A stretch of DNA of 64,000 nt from Vombatus ursinus (taxonomy: Eukaryota > Chordata > Mammalia > Diprotodontia > Vombatidae). The translations under genes were made by a program, and so were the position numbers. The notes beneath the pieces are model-generated. The model saw only the letters and a list, made by a program, of their open reading frames with translations, had not been told where the DNA came from and did no database searches. Positions 11,731 to 24,217 of the stretch are shown here, one piece after another (within the stretch, counting starts at the first letter, position 1; the number at the start of each line of letters is the position of its first letter). The DNA lies in assembly GCF_900497805.2 (NCBI RefSeq), contig NW_020954582.1, positions 305,299-369,298 on the forward strand. The letters are read 5' to 3'.

Positions 11731-12535
11731 GGTTGAGGAAGAGACAGAGACAAAGACAGAATTGGGGGTCCAATTCTACTTTCCCTTTTTCCAATGCCCT
11801 TGCTAGAAATAGCCCAAATCTGGTACTAATTGCACCAATTAAACAAAGCCATAAATCTTGGCTGTCTTTGGGGAAAGGGGAAGTTTTGGTCAAGGACAAA
11901 GGGTCAGACCTTTGCATCTGTGCAAGGTGTCTGGGGATCCTTTAAATCCAAACAGGATAAAGGGTTTGAAGATCTCATCTGAATGGACCCAGCAAATTCC
12001 ATGACAGTGCAAGCAGCCAGTGAAGACACACAGCAGACTTCAGGAGCTCTCCCTAGGGTCTTCAAAAGTGGCTCCGAACCCTTGGGCCCAAGGCAAGTCA
12101 TCACCTGTTAATAATCTAGCTCTCAGGCAGCAGTTTCCCAAACTGTTCTGACCACCTGCCTTTTGCCAAGTCATTATTTCAGGGTTTGGGGGAAGAGGCT
12201 TTCTTTTGCTTGTCAATGGGTAAAAAGTGCACTAAGCACTTGACCACTTCACTTGCTGTCTAGAAACGAAAACTGATTGAATGGTCACATCTGTTAGCTA
12301 TCTTGCTTGAAGGTATGCAGAGTGCTTTACATACATAGCCCCCTCCCACAAAGACTTTGGTTGTATTACTGTATTTTTAAGAGGAATTAGGAAGATGCTC
12401 AATCATCATGGCTGGAGAGAAAAGACAGAGAGAATTGGGGGAGTTAACTGCCTTCTTTGAGAAAGGCGATAGAGAAATTTTGAGACAACTGAATTTCATT
12501 CATCCTGTGAAGAAGATATCCTGAAGAGAATTCTT

Positions 12536-12686
12536 TGTTTTTTTCTTTTTGGTAAGGCAATCGGGGTTAAGTGACTTGGCCAGGGTCACACAGTTGTAAG
12601 TGTCAAGTGTCTGAGGCCAGATTTGAACTCAGGTCCTCCTGATTCCAAGGCCAGAGCTCTATCCACTATACCACCTAGCTGCCCCT
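12536..12686 (-). mobile_element. tRNA-derived SINE (SINE1-like), minus strand
   Basis: T-rich start, cggggttaagtgacttggcc, ccagatttgaactcaggtcc, end ccacctagctgcccct. Flanked by gagaattctt at 12526-12535 and 12687-12696. Confidence 0.9.
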
Positions 12687-13159
12687 GAGAATTCTTAAAA
12701 GACTGTAAATGATCATCCTGAGGAAACTGAGTTGAGAAGGAATCAGCAGTTATAGTTGATAGCTGGAGGTGACTCTGACTGTATCCTTATCACAGCTGAT
12801 ACATTGTTGAAATGTATAAATGTCTGTATTGTTTGTCACATCCTTAATAAATTGTATGTGCGGGAACAGTGATGCTTATTTAACCCTGTGAGACTGGGCA
12901 AGTCACTGGACCCTGTTCACCTCAGTTTCCTCCTCATCTATAAAATCTGAGGCTCAATTTAAACTTGTCTTCTTGACTCCAGGCCCAGTGATCTATCCAC
13001 TATGCCACCTCACTACCTAATTTTTTTTTAATATGATAGGGAAGATGTTAAAAATAAATATAGTACAAGGCAACAGTGCAAAGTATTCTGGGAATTTATA
13101 AGAAGAAGGATCAGGATTTCAAAAAAAATGTGGCATTCAAAGGATGTGGAATTCAAAAA

Positions 13160-13690
13160 GGGTACTTAGGGTTCCAACAGGTGGACATGGGGAGTGGTGA
13201 AAGGGATGCTTTCTGAGCAAACCAAGGAAAAGCAACCCAACTGCCATGTGGCCAACAAGCCTTTCCTGAACTACCCCCAAGGAGGGGGAGCTCACTACCT
13301 TCCAAGGCAGCCCAGTCCACTCTAGAGCAGCTCAAAGTATTAGTTAGAGGTGTGGGGAACTTGCAGTCTCAATGCTACATGTGGCCCTCTACGTTCTTTG
13401 ACTGACTCCAAACTTCACAGAACAAATCCCCTTAATAAAAGAATTTGTTCTGTAAAACTTAGACTCAGTCAAAACACCAAACCCAAGGACCTAGAAGGCC
13501 ACATGTGGCCTTGAGGTCACAGGTTTCCCACCTCTGATGATATTTTCCCCTGACATTGAGCTGAAACTTGCCTCTTTACAATTTCTACCCAGTGCTCCTA
13601 GTTCTGATCTCTGAGACCAGACAAAATCAGTCCAATGTCTCTTCCAAATGGACTTTAGGAATGCAAGTGTCTTAAGTGTGTAAGACAATG
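13160..13690 (-). mobile_element. CR1/L3-clade LINE 3' region, split by the MITE
   Basis: Minus-strand remnant: ggcagcccagtccactctagagcagctcaaag, then after the MITE ccctgacattgagctgaaac, ctctttacaatttctaccc and cagtgctcctagttctgatc. The same motifs occur at 4.9-5.1, 21.4 and 57.2 kb. Confidence 0.75.
13345..13536. mobile_element. Palindromic hAT-like MITE
   Basis: A 192-bp segment whose two halves are near reverse complements over almost their whole length. The left end agaggtgtggggaact... is matched by the complement of the right end cagaggtgggaaacct..., both including ccacatgtggcc-type cores. The centre is cacagaacaaat paired with atttgttctgta. This is typical of a foldback MITE with hAT-like cag...ctg ends. 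It interrupts a CR1/L3 copy. The flanking 8-bp duplication is too eroded to call. Confidence 0.8.
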
Positions 13691-13769
13691 TATCCTGCAA
13701 AGTAACTGGCCCATAGTAAATACCTAATAAATGCTTGATGAACGAATGAATGAACATGAATGAAAACAA

Positions 13770-15039
13770 ATGTAACATATGAGAGAATATTTGGAAATTT
13801 AAAAATCCTAAAAATGGGACCTCTTATTGAGAAGACCAAGGACATACTGAAAACTGGGATCATTGGTAGTTATAATCACGTGTGGCTGTGAACATGAAAA
13901 CTAGTTTGTGCAGCAATCAAACACTGGGAAAATCTGTTGCCAAGTCCTCTGACATCAAACCCCTGCTTAGCTGGCTTCCTCTCATGGTATCAGAGCATGA
14001 CCAACATCCGAGCATCACTGTTGGAGTCACTGCTGGAGGCACAATGGCCTGCTAGCCCTCTGTGAACACCACCACCTGAAGGCAGCATGTTCTAATTCCC
14101 TAATCCACACATCGTTTCTTCTTTGAGCTGCATTAATCGTGTTCAAACAAATGTAATCTTGCTTAAACAAACAAACCCAAAAAATCATCAGGTGAATGTA
14201 AAGTCCATTTACCAGAGCCTTCTCCAGTTAAGGGAACGACAAATGTCATCTCAAAAATCTGATCAGTCTCTAGAGAAGAAACAAGACCAAAAAATGCAGC
14301 CAAACTCTACAAGCCAGGACTCTTCCCTGGGGTTCCATGAGCTTGTTTCTGTTTCCTTAGAAATTTTCTAACTAGATTCAATATAACTGTTTTCCTTTGT
14401 AAGTTAATGTATTTTACTTTATGTATTTAAGAACAAGATTCCGAGAAGGGTCCATGGGGGTCAGTAGACTGGCATCCCAGGGGACAAGGACGCAAAGCAA
14501 GGCATCCAAGACTGGTTTTTTCTCTCCAAATGAACACTGTTGGGTTGAGACCAGTGTAGACAGAGCAGGTAATTACCTCCTACCCAGTGTCATGTGGGAA
14601 GGTCCCATTCTCCTCAAAATAGCTGCTTCTACTCACATTAGATGCTTGAAGTTCTATTCATAGAAAACAGTCTTCCATTCCATAACTTTAGATGTCTTAA
14701 ATATAAGCTTCCCTGGGAAAGAGAACGGCTGGCCAAGTCCCAGTGAGGTAGTAATGGCTGATTCTGATCCTTTTTCTGAAGAGATTTTTTAATGAGAAGA
14801 GGGAGAAATTAAGGATAGAAGAAGAGGTGGCTGCTGACAGGGAGTCCTAATCTTGCTTAGGGTCAGGGCTGGTTAGAGTGCACAGTACCTTATCTTTCAA
14901 AGCATTTTTGGAGCAAGATTTCTATCTCTGGAATCCACTGATGCTTCCCCTAGATCTCAGGGCAGGAGTCATGGCAAGCATGGGGTCTGATGGAGAGGGA
15001 CTGGCTAAATGCTTAGGGCTCAAGTGGGGACTCTTGAAA
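13770..15039. other. No recognised feature
   Basis: Sequence after an L2/MIR-like tail at about 13690-13770; nothing else supported. Confidence 0.45.
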
Positions 15040-15055
15040 CTTCCTGGGTTATTTT

Positions 15056-15200
15056 TTTTTTTTTTGGCAAGGCAAGGGGGTAAAGTGACTTGCCAAGAGT
15101 CACACAGCTAGTAAGTGTTAAGTGTCTGAGGCCAGATTTGAACTCAGATCTTCCTGAATCCAGGGCTGGTGCTCTATCCACTGTGCCACCTAGCTGCTCT
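15056..15200 (-). mobile_element. tRNA-derived SINE (SINE1-like), minus strand
   Basis: T-run, aagtgacttgccaagagtca, cagatttgaactcagatctt and end cacctagctgctct. Flanked by cttcctgggttatttt at 15040-15055 and 15201-15216. Confidence 0.9.
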
Positions 15201-15216
15201 CTTCCTGGGTTATTTT

Positions 15217-17177
15217 AGGCAGTAGTTCAGACTTGTGCTAAGGCCCTCCAGTTGGCACAAAGCTCCATGGTTCCCAGATGAGTCCTGAAGCCAGGTCTCT
15301 CTGGTTTTGAGGGCACATCTCTAGCCACATTAATCTATATCTCTAATTGACTCAACAAGAAAATGAAAAATCCACACTTTTTTTTACAATGAGATATATA
15401 AGGAAGAAGAAAATTGAAAGTTAAGGAAGAAGGAAAATTGAAAGTTAAAGAAACTCAAAGAGGAAATTTCCTGAAAGACCAATTTTATATTTCCTTCTTT
15501 ATATTTGAAAATGGGGAAATTAAGAGAAATGTCATAGTACTCAATAGGTTTTGAAAAGAGCAGTGAAAATACCTGCTAGGAGAGTAATTAAACTAGTCCT
15601 TCATCCGAGAGTTCCCAAAGATGGAAAGATGCTCATTGAGAGGCAGGCCTAGGACCTTCCTTTATGTGCAAATGAGTGATTATGTTCAATGAGGCAGAAC
15701 CCCAACTTCCTCCGTCAGCATCTCTTACCTATAAAATCCAATTTGGAAAGCAAGTCGAATATTTTCAGGGGAAATGCACTGGGGATGTTTCCTCAAATGT
15801 CTGACAATTAACAGTCAGCTTTTATCTAATTTCTCTAAACTCTGAGCATAAAAAAAGCCTCCATCACAATAGGTAGGTTTCCCAATCAATAAACACCTCA
15901 CATTCATGAGATGAAAAGCCTAGAGCTAAAAAGGGAAAGGGTCCTCCACCTGCATGCATGTGGAATTTTTAGGAAAACCAGAGAGGGCATGTGGAAATGT
16001 TGGCCTTCTAAGAAATAGCTTGGGATGAGTTGGATTAAAGCACATCCATGCCCTGAGTGGAAGATGCCTGGCACCACTCGCATTCCCAAGGTCTATGTCT
16101 GTTAGCCAGTCTCTGGAAAGATGCAGAGAAAGGGAAGAAGGGTACCAAGAATGGTCAATTCACAGCTGCCTCCATCCAGATCTTCAGGCACAATTAGCCG
16201 CTGAGGCTTGGTGATCTCTTCGTGGAAAGGCTTCAAATGCGGATGTTTTCATTTTAGTGCAGAAATCATGTATGTTGGCCAAACAGGATGGCATCAAATC
16301 CTGGAAATACTGCAGTATCTTGTCAGAGAAGTGGGGCAATACAGATACAGAATAGGGGATAGCTGTGGCTGCTGAGAAGCTGAAAAGCAGAGAAAGAAAG
16401 TGAAGAAATCTTCTTTGTGAACATCTTGTCCTCTTCACCCCGTGAAGAGGATGAAAAGGTGCTTGTAAAGTTGCGATTCTCAGTGAACTAACTGATGTGG
16501 GGACTGTGTTTTCAAAAGAGAAGTCTTTCTCTGTTATAGTGAGGGTGTGAGGGGACTCAGGCTATCTTTCTCACAGCAAAACAATTATTCATAATTATTG
16601 ATGTCTTTATTTTATTATTGGTTTCACTGTCAATAAATTATATATTCAATAATCTTCATATTCACTTAACGCCAGGAGAGAATGAGACAAGAGACAGAGA
16701 GAAGGATGGAAGAAGAGAGGAGCAACTACTGGGAAAGGAGGTCTTTTCCAATATGTTAAAGAAGCCATATTTTGCTTTAGTTGGTTAATTGAAAAAAACA
16801 CGGGAATTTTGGTAATTAATGAGGAAATATCCCAACACACCCCTGGATTACCCTAGAATTTGAGACGATAAGATTAAATGTGGTCACGACTCAAGTAGCA
16901 AATTGAGGGAGGATCTACCAGGAAGGTTGGTGACCCACGTAAACCTGTTCCATGTCTGGGGCATTCCTCAGTCACTTGGCTAGATAATGCTTCCTGATAA
17001 TTAGGTGCCAAACTCAGTTGTTTCTATGTTGATGAAAGCGTGTAAACACTGTCAGCACCTTCTGAATTTGGACACCCTTGGGAAAAACTTGGGCCACCCC
17101 CCCATCGTGACTCTACTCATAATTCCTGGTAAGCTATGCCTGCAGTTAAATACCCACAGACAAACAACTTCTGCTTT
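15217..17177. other. No recognised feature
   Basis: Mostly unique-looking. A minus-strand open frame at 16184-16438 matches no family I know and is not splice-bounded. Confidence 0.45.
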
Positions 17178-17450
17178 TGGAAAGGCAGCCTGGTGCATCG
17201 AAGCCCTGGGCTTCAACAACAACAACAATTCCTATTACTATGTGTGATCTTGAGGTCAAAATATCTGGGTGGTTGTTCTATCTCTCCCATTTCCTGGCCC
17301 TGGAACCATGGGCCAGTCACTAGACTTCTCAAACCCTCAGTCTCTACATCTATAAAATGGGGATAATAATACTCTACTCCCAACCTCTCAGAGTTGTTGT
17401 AATATAAGGGCTTTAAACCTTAAAGCACTGTATTCACATCTTATTCCTAT
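17178..17450 (+). mobile_element. MIR-like SINE
   Basis: aaggcagcctggtgcatcga, ccatgggccagtcactagac, tataaaatggggataataat, accttaaagcactgtattc. Confidence 0.65.
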
Positions 17451-17534
17451 TTTCCCAAAAGCCTGGTCCTGTCTTCCTGAAGCATCCTCCAGGTTTCTGT
17501 ATGCTTCAGTGCAGAACTCTGTAACCTGTATTTT

Positions 17535-17660
17535 AGTTTATTAAACAAAGACGTATTAAGCATCTACTGTGTACAAAGTACTGTGCCAGGTACTGAGAAT
17601 ACAGACACAAAAAGAAAGCAGTGCCTGCCCTCATGGAGCTCATAGTCCACTCTAGGATAC
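17535..17660 (-). mobile_element. L2 LINE 3' end
   Basis: Reads agacgtattaagcatctactg, agtactgtgccaggtactgag and gccctcatggagctcatag, the L2 terminus in complement. Confidence 0.7.
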
Positions 17661-18519
17661 AGTAAGTGCACAGAAAAAGTAAATTTCAGCTCATTTCAGG
17701 ACGGAGGGGTCACTGCCAACCAGACCGTGTACAAAGGCACAGAATCAAGAAAAAATGTATAAAATTCAGGCCAAGCTTACATGGAACCAACTGCATAGGA
17801 AGCAGAGCCCTATGGAAGGTCAGGGTTAGGGTTAGGAAAGGCAGGCAAGAGCCAGACTGTAAACAACAGGCCTATTTTATTCTAGAGGCAAGAGGGAGCC
17901 AGTGAGGACTTGTGAGCAATGGAGTGGCGAGCACATCTCCAGCATGTCCCAAAAGTTGTAATGCAGTTTTAAGCTTAGGAATATTAATTTGTGTGAAAGA
18001 TGACCCCATCTCAATCTCAACCTACCACACTCACTTGAGAATTTCCCTAGACTTCCTTCCCTGAAACAAAAGTCTGATCAATGCTTCTCAATCTGCATCC
18101 CTATGGAAAAGAAACTGAGCGATTCCATTTTAAGGACTCCTCAGGTAATAAACACCATCGTTAATCATCTGGTTGGTATTCAGGGAGCACTCCACCATCA
18201 CAAATGTCCCTTCCTCCTCCCCTCACAAGCTAATATATTGAAATTGATCATCATTATGAGGAGGGATAGGATTGCAGGGGAGTAATAATCTTGATAAACC
18301 CAACCCTGTGCTGGACCCAAAAGGGAATCTTCTGAAGCAATGTCATTTTTCAATTAGTCACTCAGAAACTCAAGCACTGGTTGGTTTTTAAGTGGTTCAT
18401 TATGGAATGCCATGTTCCATGCAACCCCAAATAGGAACATTATGATTTGCAACCACTGCTCTCTATTACAAGAAAAAAATTAACAGGAATCCAAAATGCA
18501 GGACATTTTATAGCAAGCT

Positions 18520-18740
18520 TCTGGAGATATACACACACACATTTACATATTTAGAGATATAGATTATATATATTTATAGGTGTATTACATTTATGGACAA
18601 TCACAATACATAGATATATTTACACTTATAGCTACCTTACATATATTCATAGATATGTCATGTTTCTGAATGAGTCATATGTGTATAGTGTAGTATGCCA
18701 TAGACATGATATCTTTATATATGTATATGTCTCTATTTTA
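18520..18740. repeat. AT-rich low-complexity tract
   Basis: Repeated tata, cata and atagata words starting with a short CA run; no coding or element signature. Confidence 0.7.
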
Positions 18741-18894
18741 AACAGAAATATTTTTAAGAGGCCATGGCTATATCACCTTGACAAGTTTTCCAAAGTGTAT
18801 CTCCAATAATTACCGAATGAAAAACAGACTTGACTCATTTGACCAGTAACAAACAGCTGAGTCATAGTACCACAATGACTAGAAGGGGCTTTGA

Positions 18895-19215
18895 AGGTAC
18901 TTCTAATCCATTTCCCCGTGGGTAGGAGGACTAAAAACAATTCCAGTCAAGTAGCTATTTATTAAACAATTTCTGTCCTAAGATGATGTTCTAAATCATC
19001 ACACACATAACTAAACTTATTCCAGTTTTAAAGACCTCCACAACAAACCCCTTTGGGGACCCTCCAACATGCAGCAGGTGACGTTCATTTCTCCCACACT
19101 GCAATTTAAGCCTATTTCCTTTTGCCTTGTCCTCCAAAGAGTTGGAGCACTCCTTCTCACTCTTGTCTCCTTCAGACTGAAGTATTCCTCTTGATTGAAC
19201 AGATAACCTCATTTT
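18895..19215 (-). mobile_element. CR1/L3-clade LINE fragment
   Basis: Contains ctgcaatttaagcctatttc and ttgccttgtcctccaaagag on the plus strand, the complement of the CR1-like 3' region seen elsewhere in the window. Eroded. Confidence 0.55.
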
Positions 19216-19289
19216 CAACTTTAATTGTCCACATCTAGCTCTTCCTATTAAGAAGTCCAAAGCCATCATAGTATTTTGGCCAAGTAGTA

Positions 19290-19850
19290 ACTAATGCCAA
19301 ATAGACAAGAAGAATTGATTTTGTCCATGACACCACTGAGCTACCAAAGTGATTTTCCAAAAGCACAAATCTGACCATCTCACCTCCCCCGATATCATTA
19401 AGCTCCCCTGGCTCCCCAGAACCTTCAGGATCCGATATAAAGCCTCTGTTTGACAGTCAAAGCCCTTCAAACCTGCCCCTCCCTCCTTTCCGATCTTCTC
19501 ACACCTTATATCCCCCCACCTACCTCTGCACTTTTTGATCCAGTGACAGTGGCATCCCAGCTGTTCTCTGAACAACATCCTCCATTGCTTGACTGAAAGC
19601 ATTTTCTCTGGCTGTCCTCCATTCCTGGAATGCTCTTCCTCCTCATCTCCTTCTCTCTGACGTTACCGCTATTTAACTCCATTGTCTCTATCTTACATGT
19701 ACATAGTTTTCCGTATGCTGTTGTCCCCTCCCCATTAGACTGGGAGCTGCTTGTGGGCCAAGACTAGTTTTGCCTTTCATTGTACCTCCAAGGCTCAGGA
19801 TGGCGCCTGCCACATAGTAGGAGAACAATGGATGCCCACTGAATGACGGA
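19290..19850 (+). mobile_element. L2 LINE 3' region
   Basis: A longer plus-strand copy. It contains ccaaaagcacaaatctgacc, gcccttcaaacctgcccctc, ggaatgctcttcctcctcat, attagactgggagctgcttg and gcctgccacatagtagg, in the order of the L2 3' UTR. Confidence 0.75.
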
Positions 19851-20504
19851 CCGAGATGACAAGAGAAGGAAAAGTCTGACAATCTGAGGTGCCCCCCCTC
19901 CTTTTTCATCATTCCCTAATTTCACACGAGCCCCACAGCCACCTTTCTAAGCTTCCAAGTACCCATCATCTTCCTTGGCTCCATGGTCTGTCTCCTTCGT
20001 TAGCTGTGCCGAGGTTTTGAGAGAGCAAAATTGGAGGTGCTATTATCTTGACTTGGTCAACACTCCCATGGAAATCACTCTGATGAAGCTCTTTTTTTTT
20101 TCATTCCTATATCAGTCAGCTCAGCAATAAGTGAAGTCTAGTTTAGGGCTTTATGGGTCTATTTTTGCCACTGGAAATATAGTTTCTTAAGAATAAGGCT
20201 GGCTTCACTCTTTCTATTTGTTACCCCAATGCTTAAAGCAGTGCTTGTCTGACTGGGGGATGGAGGGATTTCTTTGAAAAATCACACAATTAGAATTTTA
20301 CTGAGCAAGCAAGCCAGCAATTTTTAAAAGTGGGGTTAAGACAATTTGTGGGGTTTTTTTTAACAAAATGCCTTTTTGTTCTTGGTTTTGACATCTAGAT
20401 GTTGTATTTCACAGGAACTAAGTGCATTTCTCCCTTCCAAGCCATCCCTCATTTCCACAATAGTTGTGATGCTTGAAGGCAGCAGTGCCTTCAAGGGAAG
20501 GGGA

Positions 20505-20690
20505 GGTGGCTTTGCAGGCAGAGAACTTCTGTGCAAAGTCCAGCTCTGCCCCCATGAACAAGAAGGGGGGAGTAGACTTTGGGCAAATCATCCCGCTTCT
20601 CTGGGCTTCGGTTTCCTCATATATACGATGACTGGATTGGACTAGACGAACCACTGAGGTCCTCTTCACTCTGGAATCAATGATCCCGTG
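20505..20690 (+). mobile_element. MIR-like SINE
   Basis: gggcaaatcatcccgcttctc, tttcctcatatatacgatg, gaggtcctcttcactctgg. Confidence 0.6.
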
Positions 20691-20919
20691 ACAATCCTCG
20701 CTATTTGTTCACAGCCTCTTTTTTTCAAAAATGAAAGTGAGTTGGGGGAAGGGAAAGGAGTGAATGCTGCTGACGCATGCTGGATGATGATGAAGTGATG
20801 TCACTCCTGAAATGTAAGTATGCTTGGTATACAGCTGGCAGAGAGGAGAATCGCCACACAGCTGGATAAGTTTAAATAACTTATCTCCAGAATTAATCAC
20901 CCTTAACTTTCAGAATAGC

Positions 20920-21095
20920 AGCTAGAATTTAAAATTTGCAAAGCACTTTACAAATATGACGCCTTTTGATACTCACACTAACCTCAGATAGGTGTTATTA
21001 TTATCCCCATTTTATGGATGAGGAAATTGAGGCTGAGAGAGGGTCCAGGGAGACTTGTCCAGGGTCACACAGATAAGGAAATGTCTGAGGTTTGA
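20920..21095 (-). mobile_element. MIR-like SINE, minus strand
   Basis: ttgcaaagcactttacaaat, gttattattatccccatttt, cttgtccagggtcacacaga. Confidence 0.75.
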
Positions 21096-21289
21096 CATTA
21101 TGCCTGTGTAGTATGGGGAGTTACAAACTCTAACAATCAGCAGATATGATGGAAAGAAAACCAAGCTGAACAGTTTTTGTAACAATAGTTTTCCTTAAGG
21201 AAGCTTACTGAGAAAAAAATAATGTAAAAAATTAAAAAGGAAGGTTACTGAGTTGACTTTCCAAGCTCTATCACCAGCCTTGGTCTCTA

Positions 21290-21700
21290 TTCTGAGCACC
21301 AGAAGCATATTTCCAACTGACAACTGCATGGCCCACCCACAGGACATCCTCCAGCCACTCCCTGAATGATTGAGTCCAAGAACTGTAAGATCTCAACCTA
21401 ATTTAGATCTGGACAAGGAGTCCCTCTAAAACCACCCCAGTGAAGGGGCATCCAGCCTCTACTGACAACCTCTATCGGCACCCCCAAGCAGCCCGTTCCC
21501 TTTGGAGACAGCTCTGATCTTTAGGACGTTTTTCCTTCTATCCTTCTTTGCTTCTTTGCCATTTCTATCCTCTGCAACCTTCTGGAGCCAGGCAGAATAA
21601 ATTTCATCCCTCTTCCATAGGACACCCCTTCCAGCTCTTGAAAATGGCTATCATGTGTCCCCTCCCTTCAGGTTAAACACCTTGTCCACATTCCTTCAAG
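21290..21700 (-). mobile_element. CR1/L3-clade LINE fragment
   Basis: Contains ccgttccctttggagacagc, tctgcaaccttctggagcca, cagctcttgaaaatggctatcatgtgtccc and ttaaacaccttgtccacattcc, in the order of the complement of a CR1-like 3' region. Confidence 0.7.
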
Positions 21701-21865
21701 AGTCCCTGAAGACCTGGGTTCACGTTCTACCTCAGACACTTACTAGTCATGTGACCTTGGGCAAGTCACGTAACCTCTGTTTGCCTCAGTTTTCTCAACT
21801 ATAAAATAAGAAAGTTGGACCACAGCACCTCTAAGGTCCCTTTCAGCTCTCTATCTGTGATCACA
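21700..21865 (+). mobile_element. CORE-SINE/MIR-like copy
   Basis: gaagacctgggttcacgttc, gtgaccttgggcaagtcacg, gttggaccacagcacctcta. Confidence 0.7.
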
Positions 21866-21919
21866 TGTACTCCACATATCCAAGATGAACTTGTCTTTTT
21901 TCTTCCTAAACTGGATCCT

Positions 21920-21960
21920 CTCCTACTCCTCCTCCTCTTCCTCCCCCTCCTCCTCCCCCT
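21920..21960. repeat. CTC/CCT-rich tract
   Basis: Repeated ctcctcctcttcctccccctcc words. Confidence 0.8.
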
Positions 21961-22841
21961 GAATCCGCCATCTCTGCTCATGGCAGCACCAGCACCCTAG
22001 TCACAGAGACTTAAAACCTTAACAGCATCTTAATCATGGGGTTTTGAGCACCTGCAAGTTCATTGTGAGTCAACACAGCTTACACCATCTTGGGCTGCCT
22101 TAAGGGAGGCAGGAACTTCCAGGACCAGGGAAGCGACGTTCCCACTGAGCTCCGCCCTTAGCAGACCACAACTGAAGTGTTGTATTCAGTTTGGGGAGAC
22201 TAAGAATGTTGGTAAGCTGGAGTGCGCAGGATGAGGAGGGGCCTCGTGCTCATGACCTATAAAGAATGGGCTTCTATAGCCTGGAGAAGAGACAGGAGGA
22301 ACCTGATATCTGTCTTCAAGTATTTGAAAGGTTGAGGTACAGAAAAGGGACCAGTTCTGTATAGACCCTGTGATAGAATAGGAGTTGAGTTAAGCTATGG
22401 CTTTGTTGGGGCAGCTAAGTGGCACCGCAGTGCACAGAGCATTGGGCTGAGAATCAAGAAAACTCATCCCCATGAGTTCAGATCTGGCCTCAGATGCTTA
22501 CTAGTTGTATGACCCTGGGCAAGCCACTTAAACCTATTTGCCTCAGTTTCCTCATCTGTAAAATGAGCTGCAGAAGGAAATGGCAAACCACTCCAGTGTA
22601 TCTTTGCCAAGAAAACCCCAAATAGAATATTATTGTGCTATAAGAAGTGTTAAACAGGATAATTTCAGATAAACCTGGAAAGACTTACATGAACGGATGC
22701 AAAGTGAAGTGAACAGAATCAGGGGAATGTTGTACACAGTAATAGCAATATTGTACAATGAAGAACTGTGAATGACTTGGCTATTCTCAGCAATGCAATG
22801 ATCTAAGACAATCCCAAAGGACCCGATGGAAAATGCTATTT

Positions 22842-23963
22842 TCGTCCCCAAGGCCCTTCTCTTCCAACCTCCAGCCTACGACCATTTGGTTCCCAGGCTG
22901 CCCTGCCCCCAGAGAAGATGGTGCTGCAAGTGGCCAGGAGCGTGCGGGTCACTGCCTCGTCCCTGTGGGCGATGGCCGAGGCTGAGATCCTCAATCCTGG
23001 GCCTCTGTACCAGCGCCCTGAAACTTGCTGTTTGAAAACTCACAGACAAGCATGAATGGATATCAACTGAAAATGGTATTGGAACAGTGGAAATCAGCAA
23101 TTCTGCACAAGAAGCACTGGGAAATGTAGTTTACTGTAGTCTTCCAGAAGTTGAAACAAAATTGAACAAAGAAGATGAGTTTGGAGCTTTGGAAAGTGTG
23201 AAAGCTGCTGGTAAACTCTATTCTCCACTAACAGGAGAAGTAACTGAAATTAATGTAACTCTTGCAGAAGACCAAAGACTTGTCAACAAATCTCCTTATG
23301 GTTTTGGAGATTGTTGACTGATCAAGATGACTGAGCATCCCTTAAGAACTTGATGAACTGATGAGTGAGGATGCATATAAGAGACACATAAAATCTGTTG
23401 AGGATTGAACACTGGACCTCCAAATAAATTTGCATAAGAATACAACCCAGTATAGTTTTGTCCTAAATTAGTGGTATATGGAAGGCTAGAAACTTTAACA
23501 CTTCTGAAACAATGGCATGGGGAAAAAAAATCTTAACTACTCAGAAATGACTGGATAAAAATGCTTTTTACTATTTGCACCTTTTGCACAACTTCTTCCT
23601 ACTAATTTCAAGTTAGTGTCTGTCTAGTTCTGAATTCATTGCAGCATGTGTGGTAAAAATGAATTCTAAGACCATGTACTTCAAAGCTAGAATTTTATCT
23701 GTAAAAAACCTTAAATCAGTAATGTTGTAATGGCCTTTCAACTCCATCCATCATCAGTTTTGCTCAAAATACATTTGGTTTTCTGTCCACAGGAATAATT
23801 TACTGAGATTGGTTAGCTGGTTGGTGTCAGATGCAGAACAATACCAACTTAATTTTTGAATAAACTGCTTGGCTGAAGTTATTTTATACATATGAGGCTT
23901 CAACCTTGCAGCAGAATAGGTAATGAAATTTAATAAACTGTTTTAAAACTCTGAAAAAAAAGA
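22842..23963 (+). pseudogene. GCSH: GCSH processed pseudogene
   Basis: This is an intronless retrocopy of the mRNA for glycine cleavage system H protein, the lipoyl-carrying mitochondrial protein of glycine breakdown. The old coding region runs from an ATG at 22918 (MVLQVARSVR, like the GCSH leader) to 23408. The middle is very recognisable: [31 protein letters not shown] and [18 protein letters not shown], where the Lys of SVKAA is the lipoylation site. It is broken. The leader and mature parts lie in different frames, a TGA at 23315-23317 replaces the Trp codon before LIKMT, and the last part (ELDELMSED) is in another frame. A long 3' UTR follows, with AATAAA at 23932 and an A-rich tail. 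A 12-bp target-site duplication, aaaatgctattt, lies at 22830-22841 and 23964-23975. It sits inside an L1. Non-functional. Confidence 0.95.
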
Positions 23964-24081
23964 AAAATGCTATTTGCCTCCAGAAAGAGAACTGATATCT
24001 CAATACAGACTGAAGCATACTATTTTTAACTTTCTTTCTTTCTCTTTCCTTCTTTCTTTCTTCCTTCTTCCTTCCCTCCTT

Positions 24082-24217
24082 TCTTTTTTTGGAGGCAATC
24101 AGGGTAAGGTGACTTGCCTAGGGTCACACTAATAAGTGTCTGAGGCCAAATTGAACTTAGGTCCTCCTGAGTCCAAGGCCAGTGCTCTATCCATTGCACC
24201 ACCTAACTGTCCCCCCT
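24082..24217 (-). mobile_element. tRNA-derived SINE (SINE1-like), inside the L1
   Basis: Minus-strand copy: a T-rich head, then ggaggcaatcagggtaagg, the complement of the tRNA-like boxes, ending at cacctaactgtcccccc. It lies in a CTTT-rich tract of the L1 3' region, so its duplication cannot be resolved. Confidence 0.8.

Noticed and set aside
16184-16438. Minus-strand open frame with a hydrophobic start that looks like a signal peptide
   Set aside because: No recognisable domain, no promoter or splice evidence and no relatives in the window; chance is the simpler explanation.
17822-17838. Two TTAGGG units suggesting an interstitial telomere repeat
   Set aside because: Two copies are too few and fall in ordinary sequence near an L2 end.
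22918-23317. A possible working GCSH gene
   Set aside because: No introns, frame changes, a premature stop, an A-rich tail and target-site duplications show a processed pseudogene.
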